Assembly (NCBI GenBank): GCA_947475895.1
Contig: CANJMF010000005.1
Location: 1-64,000 of the forward strand
Origin: Fidelibacterota bacterium
GTDB taxonomy: Bacteria; Pseudomonadota; Alphaproteobacteria; Rhodospirillales; Rhodospirillaceae
Reading direction: 5' to 3'
Length of the DNA stretch: 64,000 nt
Every line of letters starts with the position of its first letter. Position 1 is the first letter of the stretch. The position numbers and the translations under genes were made by a program. The notes beneath the pieces are model-generated. The model saw only the letters and a list, made by a program, of their open reading frames with translations, made no database searches and had not been told where the DNA came from. Below are positions 35,789 to 44,027 of the stretch, piece after piece.

Positions 35789-35842
35789 GCGCGTTCCCTT
35801 TGAATAATCGCTCGGCCTCCCGCCGCGCGATTTTTGCGTTGT

Positions 35843-36634
35843 TCAGCTAATCTCGTTTTTCTGCGATTCGATGCCCTGCCAGGTTGTAACGAGCGCCTGC
35901 GTCAACAGTTGCGCCCATTTCCGCTGTCCTTCTCCGTCACTTATCAAATCCTGACGAACCTCGATCTCTACATGAGGTAGGCCGCGCTGTTCCCCGTGGA
36001 CGGGAAGGGTGTAGTCGCTCTCATCGGAGAGGGCGTAAGGCTCATTGTCGCCAACGTGCAGATCTCCCGCTCGGCGCAGGAAGTTCATGAGGGGATGCGC
36101 GATACGATTGTCGCGGTTGTACAGAACGCCAATATGCAGATTCCGTCGTTCGCCCTTGAAAACCGGAGTAAAACTATGCAGTGAAACTAATGCGGTAGGA
36201 GCTTTTTGATCGCGCCGCAAACTGATCTCTGCCTGTATCCGCGCGTGGTACGGGTGAAAGACTTCCGCCTGCCGCAGTTCCCGCTCTGCCTCTGGCAATG
36301 CGCGGTTGTCTAGAATGGCCACATATTCACTTACCTCGACAATTGAGTCCGCAGCCGAGATCGGGCGGTTGCAGTCAATTACGAGGCGCGAATAATTCTG
36401 TAAGATTGCGGTGGCGCCTAGTGTATCGGCCATAAGGCGCGTGACGACTGCCGCGCCGATATCCCAGGCGATGTGGCGCTCGCGGTCGTGGTTGCTCAAT
36501 CCCAGTGTGCCAAGTCGCCGTGGTATGCGATTGCTCGCGTGATCGCAGAGCAAAAGAAACGGCGATGCTGCGCTCCCTTTGATTATGGTCGCAGCTGGCG
36601 GCTCATCGGCCGCTAAAAGTCTTGAAGGCAGCAC
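35843..36634 (-). CDS. N-formylglutamate amidohydrolase family protein
   Basis: 263 residues from GTG with GGAAG upstream. Family motifs are LLCDHASNRIPRRLGTLGLS (metal His), HIAWDIGAAVVTRLMADTLG, NYSRLVIDCNRP and TALVSLHSFTPVF. A C-terminal HVEIEVRQDLISDGEGQRKW is also present. True N-formylglutamate deformylase belongs to histidine degradation (HutG). No other hut gene is nearby, so the family is clear but the substrate is not. The pairing with a transglutaminase-like gene hints at amide or peptide metabolism; this is inferred. Confidence 0.88.
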   Translation of the reverse strand: MLPSRLLAADEPPAATIIKGSAASPFLLLCDHASNRIPRRLGTLGLSNHDRERHIAWDIGAAVVTRLMADTLGATAILQNYSRLVIDCNRPISAADSIVEVSEYVAILDNRALPEAERELRQAEVFHPYHARIQAEISLRRDQKAPTALVSLHSFTPVFKGERRNLHIGVLYNRDNRIAHPLMNFLRRAGDLHVGDNEPYALSDESDYTLPVHGEQRGLPHVEIEVRQDLISDGEGQRKWAQLLTQALVTTWQGIESQKNEIS

Positions 36635-37048
36635 TCACTTCCTTTCCGTTCGTCGCACATCCTAATCCGTTCCATGCCAGAAAGGCGAGGGAAGTGCGCA
36701 CACGTTACATCGCGCCAATATGTTCCTTGGACCTTGCGCTAAGTGCGCGCGCACACCATATTGATCGGGCGAATTGCAGTCCACGAGTCGGCACGATGTT
36801 TCCATGCCATTTTTGGCGCCTGAAATACTATCGCACTCTTTTCTATTTGGCCGTCCGGTGGCTGTCGCTTCACCGGCACTATTTCCAACTTTGTCCGTCA
36901 GCACTTTTGGGGGAACTGCCGAAGACATTCGTGTCTTCAGCCGCCGTTGCGCGGACGCACGGAGACCGTGTCTGTTCATTTTCCGGACAAACACGCACGT
37001 TTTCGGCGTCAATCGGCGCTGAAATCATACATGATTATGGGTATTCCA
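36635..37048. other. Intergenic, no supported gene
   Basis: An open frame covers most of this stretch on the plus strand (36622-37260), but its Arg/Cys/Ser-rich composition is not protein-like. No RNA gene is recognised. It may hold the promoter of the amidohydrolase operon. Confidence 0.4.
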
Positions 37049-37174
37049 ATGACCGACACTCCGAAAATCGTTGCGGACGAAACCAAAGAACCAGTTGTCG
37101 CTCCGGACCAAACGGCATCCTTGGACCCGGTTGTGGCCACGCCGGTCGAAGTGCCTGTCGTCGAAACGAAGTAG
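37049..37174 (+). CDS. Possible 41-residue acidic, Pro/Val-rich peptide
   Basis: The frame reads MTDTPKIVADETKEPVVAPD and ends VVETK, a low-complexity, acidic composition. An upstream ATG at 37031 would add six residues. The ribosome site is weak. A strong GC-rich hairpin about 100 bases downstream could end its transcript. It is uncertain as a gene, and no function is proposed. Confidence 0.4.
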   Translation: MTDTPKIVADETKEPVVAPDQTASLDPVVATPVEVPVVETK

Positions 37175-37276
37175 CGGGACGGGTCGCGGAGCAATTCGCG
37201 GTGCGCGGCGAGCCGGACAGGTCGCACGTTCGATCGTCAGGTATGCTGTCGCACGCTTAGGTCTCCGCGCCCAGTT

Positions 37277-37304
37277 CACCGGGGTGGGCTTGCCCGCCCC
37301 GGTG
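37277..37304 (+). terminator. GC-rich terminator-like hairpin
   Basis: CACCGGGGTGGGC pairs with GCCCGCCCCGGTG (13 bp, one G-U) around a minimal loop. A short T-stretch (GTTTTCT) begins about ten bases later. Confidence 0.55.
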
Positions 37305-37420
37305 AGCCGCCACGTTTTCTATGCTCGCAAAGCATCGATTCATTGAGGAGGTCGGCGCGACCATCTATACATGCCGGGATCGATGTGGCGTTAACATGGT
37401 CTTTCATTTGAAAGGGTGAG

Positions 37421-37660
37421 ATGAAGTTTATCATCGCACGAACGTCGGACGGCACATTTCTGAGCGAGGAGCCTCCGGCGCCCGGTGCGGTGCGGTCGGC
37501 GGACAACAGCGCGTGGCAAATTGAAATCGCCAGCCTCGAAGACCTAGCCCGTTTGATTGATATACTTGAAGAGCCGTTGATCTTCAGCCGAAGACAGGGA
37601 GTGGAAGGGCCTACCGCGATCGAAATTTACGACGACATGCGGGAAGAGAACTTCCGATAA
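37421..37660 (+). CDS. Small hypothetical protein (79 residues)
   Basis: It starts MKFIIARTSDGTFLSEEPPA, with AAGGGTGAG just before the ATG. It continues with SLEDLARLIDILEEPLIFSR and ends in an acidic tail (AIEIYDDMREENFR). The strand-helix-strand composition suggests a small folded domain. No family is recognised and there is no export signal. Confidence 0.6.
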   Translation: MKFIIARTSDGTFLSEEPPAPGAVRSADNSAWQIEIASLEDLARLIDILEEPLIFSRRQGVEGPTAIEIYDDMREENFR

Positions 37661-37756
37661 GAGTCTCCCTTTTGTGCCGGCTGAGCGCCGTATTGTCCGA
37701 GCGCGTTCGGCAAGGCTTTCCACCTAAAAAAACGTGACACAGGAGCTAGCACTGTT

Positions 37757-37987
37757 TTGACAAATGCGGCCATCCCACTCGGCGATCCTCTTAGACCGCA
37801 TGGACCGAAGCGCTGTGCGGCCTGTCAGCTCCAACTTTGCAAGAGCCGCAACGAATTGCCACACGCAGCGCTCAAATCGACCGGCGACGAATCAGCGGGT
37901 GAAGAGGCGTATCTTTGCCAAAAATGCGCATGTGTTTTGATTCATTCGACGAACGTCATGTTTGCAGGTTGGCGCCAATCCCGCTGA
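37757..37987 (+). CDS. Small protein with two CxxC pairs (zinc-ribbon-like)
   Basis: 76 residues from TTG, with AGGAG about twelve bases upstream. RCAACQLQLC and YLCQKCACVL provide two CxxC pairs spaced about 35 residues apart, the layout of a small zinc-binding ribbon. No DNA-binding or enzymatic signature can be assigned. It lies in a group of small genes between the amidohydrolase and Crp/Fnr genes. Confidence 0.55.
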   Translation: MTNAAIPLGDPLRPHGPKRCAACQLQLCKSRNELPHAALKSTGDESAGEEAYLCQKCACVLIHSTNVMFAGWRQSR

Positions 37988-38081
37988 AGTCTGGTGGGAC
38001 CAAGCACCTCTACGCTAACCGACATAGGTCGGATACATGGGTGGAGACTGTCCGCTAACGCCTTCCAGAGATGCGCGGTGC

Positions 38082-38822
38082 TCAGTCGTGAACAATGACG
38101 TTGAGAAGTGACGTATGAATTTTCAATATGCCGTTGTATTCAATAAATCCAAGTTTACGAAATTTGTTCATGAAAAAATTAATCCGCGATCGCGTCGTGC
38201 CCACGCGCGATGCGAGAATCTCTTGATTGATCTTTGGGATAGTTTCCATTTTCCCCTCTTTGCCGATATTGGCAAGCAGCAGTAAAATGCGCGCAAGGCG
38301 TTTTTCGCTGGAATTAAAGAGGTGATCGACGAGATCAGCCTCGACTTGAATATTACGCGACAGCAAAAATGACATGAACATGTGTGACAGCGTTGGTTCG
38401 TCGCGAAGTACGCGAACCATGGTCTCTTTCTCGATCTTGACGATGGCGGATTCCGCCGTAACGGACGCGGTCGAGATGTGCAGCAGTTGCCCAGCCAAGC
38501 AACCCTCGCCGAAAAACTCTCCCTTACCAAGAACCGCGATCACACCCTCTTTGCCCTCTTTGGATAGGACAGTGATCTGCACTTTCCCTTTTTGGATGTA
38601 GAAGACCGCGTCGGCTGGATCGCCTTGCAGGAAAACGACTTCGCCCGTTTTGTATTTCCCGATGAATCGGCCGACGCCGACCGTGTCGAGAAAGCTCTGG
38701 GCATTAAATCGGACAAGCTTTTTAATTTTTACAGCCGCCGATTTCGCAATCCGTATTTTTGGCTTAAAGGCGGGCTTGATTGGCGAAGGAATCTTTGATT
38801 TCTTTTTAGCGGTCGCTTTCAC
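38082..38822 (-). CDS. Crp/Fnr family transcription regulator
   Basis: 246 residues from GTG with AGGTGAG upstream. The first ~40 residues are Lys-rich and have no counterpart in classic Crp. A cyclic-nucleotide-binding fold follows (YKTGEVVFLQGDPADAVFYI, GKGEFFGEGCLAG), then a winged helix-turn-helix (KINQEILASRVGTTRSRINF, FRKLGFIEYNG). No Fnr-type Cys cluster is present, so oxygen sensing through iron-sulfur is unlikely. The effector is unknown. Proteins of this shape with a GEFFGEG loop and C-terminal TTRSRI helix are common in alphaproteobacteria. Confidence 0.9.
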   Translation of the reverse strand: MKATAKKKSKIPSPIKPAFKPKIRIAKSAAVKIKKLVRFNAQSFLDTVGVGRFIGKYKTGEVVFLQGDPADAVFYIQKGKVQITVLSKEGKEGVIAVLGKGEFFGEGCLAGQLLHISTASVTAESAIVKIEKETMVRVLRDEPTLSHMFMSFLLSRNIQVEADLVDHLFNSSEKRLARILLLLANIGKEGKMETIPKINQEILASRVGTTRSRINFFMNKFRKLGFIEYNGILKIHTSLLNVIVHD

Positions 38823-38980
38823 GGACTCACCTGTTATTGACTGGCACGAATTTCGGACCGGAAGTTAGCACAAACGCAGTGCGGTGATGTCAGTATGCGC
38901 TCAATGCGCCTCCGTTGTTATCGCCATGTTGCGACCATTGTGGCATCCAATCGATGCCTCACTTTTACCGATCGATTTCG

Positions 38981-40906
38981 CTAGAAATCCGCAACCAATT
39001 GCGCAGTGAAGCGTCGCGGTCCGATCGGCGTGTACCAGCCGGACGACGATACGGTCCAGCCATAAGTATTGGCTACATTTAATACGCGCACTCTCAGGGA
39101 TGCCGACGTGTCGAAAACGTTGAAAATGTAGCGTGCGCCCAAATCAAGCGTCGTGTTGGCGTCGAGCGGTACGGTATTTGCCCGATTGGCGAAGGTCGGT
39201 CCGTCGTGGTTCAGTTGACCGTCAATCGAGAAACCGCGCCATGTGGATGGACCGTACTGTACATTTAACCGAACGTTGCGGTTAGGCCGTCCAGTGGGGA
39301 TCGAACCAATGAAACTCGCCGCGATCGCGCTGGCTTCGACGCGCGCACGCAACAACATGGCGCCGGCGATAACCGTCAGGCCCGGCGCGACCTGCCCGGA
39401 CAATGAGAGTTCGATGCCCCTGTGATTTAAGTTGCCAATTCCGGTGAAAAAATTCGCGGCATTGCGGTCGAAGTAGGGTTTCTTCACTTCGAACACGCCC
39501 GCGATTAAGGTGACGCCCGGGGCAAGTTTATATCGAACGCCGGCGTCGATCTGCTGCGTGAGACTTACGGGCAACGCTTGGCCGCGATTGCTGGCGTTTT
39601 CGGGCGCAACGCCTGACTCCTCGAGGCCGCGCGTATAACTGCCATAGAGCGCGGCATTCTTGCTCAAGTATACAGCGAGTGTGCTGTTGTAGAGCCAAGG
39701 TTGAGATTCCGTGTGTGCAGGCGCTATGCCAGGCACTGTAACATCTCCGCGAAAGAAACTTTTCTGAAGGCCGACGCTGAACTCGCCGACATCGAGCCAG
39801 CGACCAACGTAGGAAACCCCCGGTGTATATTGGGAGACGTGATTCAGGCTTGGGTCGGCGAGGGGGCCGAACACAGGCTCAGGACGCGGATCGTATACTC
39901 CGACCTGAGCGGGTCCGAAAGAATATGACGCGCCGCCGCCGAACAGGTGCTTCGCGTCGCGGCCGCGTACGGCAAAATGAAACGTGTGCTGGCGCTTACC
40001 TTCCGTAAATGTGCGGGTGAGGCGCGCTTCCCCAGAATAGGAAATATCGTAGATGACGGCGCTGCGCAATATATCGAGAGTTCCAAAGCCGTCGGGCTGA
40101 ACGTTGCGAAAGAACGTGAAATGTTCGTCCGGCATGCGGTGACGCGAACGGAAGAAACCCGTTTTTAAATCCCAGTCGCCGAAGACATCGGCCGACATAA
40201 CGAAGCCCAACTGGTTGACCTTGCGGTGATGCTCGGTCCAAGGCTGACCAAAGAAAACCCGCCGATCGTATTCCGGCGGTAAGACACCGCCCGGCGTAAA
40301 AACAAAAGATTGCACCTGGGCGTGTCCGAATTGCCCTTGGTCGAAAACCAAAATGTTGACGTTGTCGTTCGGGGTCCAATTCAGGACGCCGCCGTATGTG
40401 TACTGCAAGTATGAAGCTTGATAGTCGACTGTGGCGTCGATCACGCTCAAGGTCGCGTACCCACCAAGTTTTCCGGCAATGATAGGCGTGCCGACCTCGA
40501 GGTCGAGTTGAAGCGATTCATATGGCCCGAAGGTGGCGGTGGCGCTGCCGGTCACATGATCGCCCGGTCGCCGCAATCGAGTATCCGCGATGCCGGTTGG
40601 CGCTGGGAAGGGAAAGGATTGAGCGCTCAGGCCCACGCGCATCGTGGTGTCGGCGTAGATGCGGCCCGTCGCGTTGTTCTGCTGATCGAAATACAGGCCT
40701 TCCATGCGAATATTTCCAGCCTGCGTAGGGTTAAACCCGCGCGCGCTGGTGGAGCTATATAGTCCAACTCTTTCGTTTCCGACCGAGACACCGAACGCAT
40801 CTTCGGCAGCGTCTACGGCGTTTTCCGCCGCGCGCTGAGCGTAGGACGGTGCCCCCACCATCGCCATCGCCGCGGTCATGGCCGCAGCAAACCAACCTTG
40901 TCTCAT
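38981..40906 (-). CDS. TonB-dependent siderophore-type receptor
   Basis: 641 residues from MRQGWFAAAMTAAMAMVGAP, a signal peptide, with GAGGGGAAC before the ATG. The plug is shorter than usual: it starts at STSARGFNPTQAGNIRMEGL and runs to PFPAPTGIADTRLRRPG, without the usual leading VTG segment. The barrel has RQHTFHFAVRGRDAKHLFGG and AALYGSYTRGLEESG, then LTQQIDAGVRYKLAPGVTLI, and ends QLVADF with the terminal Phe. The layout is close to ferric-siderophore receptors. The ligand is unknown. The gene stands alone, with no ABC importer or siderophore genes beside it. Confidence 0.87.
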   Translation of the reverse strand: MRQGWFAAAMTAAMAMVGAPSYAQRAAENAVDAAEDAFGVSVGNERVGLYSSTSARGFNPTQAGNIRMEGLYFDQQNNATGRIYADTTMRVGLSAQSFPFPAPTGIADTRLRRPGDHVTGSATATFGPYESLQLDLEVGTPIIAGKLGGYATLSVIDATVDYQASYLQYTYGGVLNWTPNDNVNILVFDQGQFGHAQVQSFVFTPGGVLPPEYDRRVFFGQPWTEHHRKVNQLGFVMSADVFGDWDLKTGFFRSRHRMPDEHFTFFRNVQPDGFGTLDILRSAVIYDISYSGEARLTRTFTEGKRQHTFHFAVRGRDAKHLFGGGASYSFGPAQVGVYDPRPEPVFGPLADPSLNHVSQYTPGVSYVGRWLDVGEFSVGLQKSFFRGDVTVPGIAPAHTESQPWLYNSTLAVYLSKNAALYGSYTRGLEESGVAPENASNRGQALPVSLTQQIDAGVRYKLAPGVTLIAGVFEVKKPYFDRNAANFFTGIGNLNHRGIELSLSGQVAPGLTVIAGAMLLRARVEASAIAASFIGSIPTGRPNRNVRLNVQYGPSTWRGFSIDGQLNHDGPTFANRANTVPLDANTTLDLGARYIFNVFDTSASLRVRVLNVANTYGWTVSSSGWYTPIGPRRFTAQLVADF

Positions 40907-41090
40907 GTTCCCCTCACGTCGGTAGACTCGCGGCTTCACTCAAGTGAGCGGGCGCAACATGAAGTCATTGACCGAGCGGCAAATCCATTTTTCGCAAAGC
41001 CGCGATGCGGAATGGGAGATGCCTGAAGCGCAACTTTGCACTGGTTGCGTCAGGAAGCGCAAGCCGGGGCCGGGCTTCGTGTTCCGATGA

Positions 41091-41285
41091 CTCGAGCTCT
41101 CCGAGCGCGTAGGCATCGGCTATACCGGCGGCTCGCTGCTATTGTTCGCCTACGTGATGTCTGCGCTCGGGGATCTCGGTGCGGCGGCGTTCGTTCTTCC
41201 GCGCCCGCTCAGCGCGACCATTGGCGACTTTTTCGATAAACCACTCGATCAGGGTGGACTGGATTTCAGTCAAATGGGGTTTTAA
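41091..41285 (+). pseudogene. Remnant of a COG4705 (DUF347) membrane protein gene
   Basis: One frame reads RVGIGYTGGSLLLFAYVMSA, then directly AAAFVLPRPLSATIGDFFDK and PLDQGGLDFSQ, ending at a TAA. GIGYTGGSLLLFA and RPLSATIGDFFDKPL belong to two distant parts of COG4705 membrane proteins. Here the middle is missing. There is an in-frame stop just upstream and no start. It is therefore an internally deleted, decayed gene. Confidence 0.6.
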
Positions 41286-41477
41286 GATCATTGTCGCGAC
41301 GACCCCGAAATCCTCACGCCGCCGACCTGGCCCTGTCTTGGTTTGTCCAATCCATCTTGAATTAGATGCAACTATCCTGCTCAAGAACGCGCTATCCTTG
41401 TTCCCAAGCAACAAGGACAGGGCGAACGAAAGGCCTGAGGGGTCAATGCTGCTCGGCTTGTTTGAGGGGGAGGTATC

Positions 41478-42455
41478 GTGAACGCGCCCGAGCGTAAGGC
41501 ACGCTTCTATGTCTGGGATGATTACTGGCAGAGTGAGCGTGTTCACTCTTTCGGCGTGGATCCGAATTCCGACGTTGCGGGGGCATTTCAAAGACACTGG
41601 AATGGAATTGCCGGAGTGCTGCCGTCTGGAGCAGCAGTTCTGGATCTTGCCTGCGGAAATGGCGCGGCCGGACTTGCGATCGCGCGGGCGGCATTGGCCA
41701 ACGGAACGGCCATTGGCATTACAGCGATCGACGATGCGGCGATCGACCCGCCGCGTTACCTCTCGGAATATGCCGACATCCTCAACACAATCGCCTTTCG
41801 ACCGCGGACGTCGATGGAGTTGCTGCCCCTTGAGGATGGCGCTGTTGATGCTGTTGTCAGCCAGTTCGGAATTGAATACGGGAACATCCCGCAAGCCGTT
41901 GCGGAAGCTGCGCGCGTCCTTAAGCCAAATGGGCTCTTTTCAATTCTCGCTTTATCCGTACAAACCGCCGCCGTCCAATCGGCAAGCAGCTGCCTCAAGC
42001 AAGCGCGATATTTGCTCCATGAGGCACCGCTCTTTGAGGATGCGCTTCGAATCATTCAGGGGTTTCACGAAGGCCCAAGCGAAACGCGGGATCAAAAAAT
42101 GCGCGAGGAGCTGGGGCAGTTCAACGGAAAGGTTGAGAAGACGGTCATTCGGTTTGATGTCAAAGACATCGAGGTCGTGTCGGCAATTATCACATGTCTC
42201 AACGATGTTTTTATCGAACGCAATTCGAAATCGCTCGATGAGCAGCTCATGACGATCCAAGCCGTGCGCACCAAGTTGGCCCATTACGCAGCCCGATGTC
42301 GGGCGACAATAAAAGCGGCGGTCGGTGACACGAGACTGGAGTTGCTCAAAGCGGCCTTGCTCAAATCCGGATTAGAGGTGCGTGACACGCGCTCGCTCTT
42401 TGTCGCCGGCCACGGTGTGATCGCAACGCAACTCAGCGGTCAGCGTCGCGCGTAG
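41478..42455 (+). CDS. Class I SAM-dependent methyltransferase
   Basis: 325 residues from GTG with GGGGGAGG seven bases upstream. SAM-binding motif I is AAVLDLACGNGAAGLAIARA. It is followed by LEDGAVDAVVSQFGIEYGNI (motif IV region) and VLKPNGLFSILALS. The C-terminal ~150 residues are helical with no close family. The acceptor is unknown. It is cytoplasmic, without a signal peptide, and appears monocistronic. Confidence 0.85.
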   Translation: MNAPERKARFYVWDDYWQSERVHSFGVDPNSDVAGAFQRHWNGIAGVLPSGAAVLDLACGNGAAGLAIARAALANGTAIGITAIDDAAIDPPRYLSEYADILNTIAFRPRTSMELLPLEDGAVDAVVSQFGIEYGNIPQAVAEAARVLKPNGLFSILALSVQTAAVQSASSCLKQARYLLHEAPLFEDALRIIQGFHEGPSETRDQKMREELGQFNGKVEKTVIRFDVKDIEVVSAIITCLNDVFIERNSKSLDEQLMTIQAVRTKLAHYAARCRATIKAAVGDTRLELLKAALLKSGLEVRDTRSLFVAGHGVIATQLSGQRRA

Positions 42456-42535
42456 ACTCTGACCGTCGCGGGCAGGCTGTCTACTCCTCAGAAGTTCATG
42501 TAATCTATGAATATCATGGTGTTGTGCGTTGTTTG

Positions 42536-42690
42536 GCGTAGCCCTCAAAAGGCGTAGGACGGCGTAGGGCCGTGCCGTGGGGCGTAAGAAACACGCCTGT
42601 GGACGTATATCCCTTTGCCCGGATTATTTTTTCCGGGCGGATGGCGGAAATTGAGGGGGTGAAACGAACAACCCCGCAGGAGCCGCCTCG
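42536..42690 (+). promoter_or_regulatory. Structured leader of the SCPU gene with GGCGTA repeats
   Basis: Four or five GGCGTA(G) copies lie at 42536-42590. The hairpin GCCCGG(42617-42622)/CCGGGC(42633-42638) follows with a T-rich loop, then GGGGT/ACCCC just before the CAGGAG ribosome site. The last stem could affect access to the ribosome site. A related GGCGTAG pair occurs on the minus strand near 56.1 kb. Confidence 0.4.
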
Positions 42691-43185
42691 ATGACCCGCT
42701 TCAAGAACATCGCCACCCTCTCGGTGCTCGGCGTTTCGATCCTGAGCCAAGCCGCCAACGCCGCAACGGCGACCACGTCGTTCGCGGTGTCGGCCACGGT
42801 GGCCAGCGGCTGCGCGGTCACGGCCCTGCCCTTGGCCTTCGGCTCCTACGATCCGGCCGGCGCTTCCACGGTGGATGCAACAACCAGCGTCACGGTGCTG
42901 TGTACGCTCGGTACCCCCTATAACGTCGGCTTGAACGCCGGCGGCACCGCGGGCGCCTCGGTTGCCACACGCAAGCTGGCCAGCGGCTTAAACCGCCTCA
43001 ATTACACCCTGTACACCGACACCAACCGCTCGGCGGTGTGGGGCAACACGGTCGGCACGGATACGGTCAGCGGCACGTACGCCATCGGCCAGGCGGCCCT
43101 GACAGTTTACGGCCGCATCGCCTCCGGCCAAGCCGTTGCCGCGGGCACCTACACCGATACCATCACCGTCACCATTACTTACTAA
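42691..43185 (+). CDS. Spore coat protein U / Csu-type fimbrial subunit domain protein
   Basis: 164 residues with a signal peptide (FKNIATLSVLGVSILSQAANA). The SCPU domain shows TTSFAVSATVASGCAVTALP and LAFGSYDP, then TSVTVLCTLGTPYNVGLNAG and a last strand GTYTDTITVTITY typical of donor-strand pilus subunits. Two Cys can form the conserved disulfide. These proteins make archaic chaperone-usher (Csu-like) pili, but no chaperone or usher gene is in the window. The base composition is visibly more GC-rich at third positions than the neighbours, which suggests high expression or acquisition. Confidence 0.88.
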   Translation: MTRFKNIATLSVLGVSILSQAANAATATTSFAVSATVASGCAVTALPLAFGSYDPAGASTVDATTSVTVLCTLGTPYNVGLNAGGTAGASVATRKLASGLNRLNYTLYTDTNRSAVWGNTVGTDTVSGTYAIGQAALTVYGRIASGQAVAAGTYTDTITVTITY

Positions 43186-43202
43186 CGGGTGCCGGAACGG
43201 CC

Positions 43203-43264
43203 GGGGTCTCGTCTGCCGCCCCTTGTGCGCCCCCCGCACATAGATCAGCGGAGCGCGAGACCCC
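43203..43264 (+). terminator. Nested stem-loop after the SCPU gene
   Basis: GGGGTCTCG (43203-43211) pairs perfectly with CGAGACCCC (43256-43264), enclosing a smaller GTGCG/CGCAC hairpin. It is probably a 3' stability or termination structure for an abundant mRNA. No T-run follows. Confidence 0.45.
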
Positions 43265-43483
43265 AATGCCCTCAAAAATACGCGGTCAATTCCTGATGCT
43301 GAAATTTGAGCAAAGAACCGCAATCACATTCGGATAAAAGTGATCACGAGTGCGTGTGGTACGTAACGCACCATTTTGCATTTCCTATCACAATTGCGTC
43401 AGCGCGGTGGAACCATCTGGTTTCGATCAGACCCGTTCGCTAGGCTTTGGCTGCGGATTATTTTTGATGGGAAAGTTCTTACA

Positions 43484-43927
43484 ATGAAGCGTTCGTCGAG
43501 CTTGGTTTGTTCACTTGTTGCGGCCACGATCATGGGAAGCTGTGTCGGCTCAGCGGCGACGATGGCGGACGACGGTTTGGCTATTGATTATCGCCAGCAA
43601 GTTATGAAAACCAAACAAGCGCAGACGGCGGCGATTGGTCAAATTCTGACTCAGACGGTTCCGGAAGAAAACATCATTTCCCATTTCGAGATTTTGCTGT
43701 TGGCGACGCGGCAGTCGAAAGCGGCTTTTGCGAAAAAAGTGTTGGGCGGAAATTCGCAGCCAATCATATGGGAAAGATGGGACGACTTTTCCGCGCGATT
43801 AGCGCGTGTTGAAGCCGATCTCGTTGTGGCAATTGACACGCTCCGTACCCAAGGCGTCACGAATGCCGGTGAATTGGCGGTCACGGTCACTGGCTGCAAA
43901 GACTGCCACGACATTTATAAGAAGTAG
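43484..43927 (+). CDS. Class II (c'/c-556-type) cytochrome c
   Basis: 147 residues with a signal peptide (LVCSLVAATIMGSCVGSAA). The mature chain is a four-helix bundle-like sequence: DYRQQVMKTKQAQTAAIGQI, then IWERWDDFSARLARVEADLV, with the haem motif CKDCH near the C-terminus (TGCKDCHDIYKK). The C-terminal haem site is the mark of class II cytochromes such as c' and c-556, which carry electrons or bind gases in the periplasm. The start ATG at 43484 is chosen for the signal peptide; the upstream in-frame ATG at 43376 is rejected. Confidence 0.9.
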   Translation: MKRSSSLVCSLVAATIMGSCVGSAATMADDGLAIDYRQQVMKTKQAQTAAIGQILTQTVPEENIISHFEILLLATRQSKAAFAKKVLGGNSQPIIWERWDDFSARLARVEADLVVAIDTLRTQGVTNAGELAVTVTGCKDCHDIYKK

Positions 43928-44027
43928 GCCTTTCGCCGGCAAAAGCCCCGATACGTTAAATTTCGTCAGTCCAGGCGAACGGGAACAGGGGGCGCTGCGT
44001 TGCTTATGGGAACCATAAGATGCGCGG

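Noticed and set aside
36622-37260. Plus-strand ORF of 212 codons
   Set aside because: Composition is unlike protein (many Cys, Arg, Ser, His with no domains), it has no ribosome site, and it overlaps a more plausible acidic peptide frame.
42536-42600. GGCGTA repeats considered as a CRISPR or tandem-repeat array
   Set aside because: Spacing is irregular, the unit is six or seven bases, and no spacers of constant length exist.
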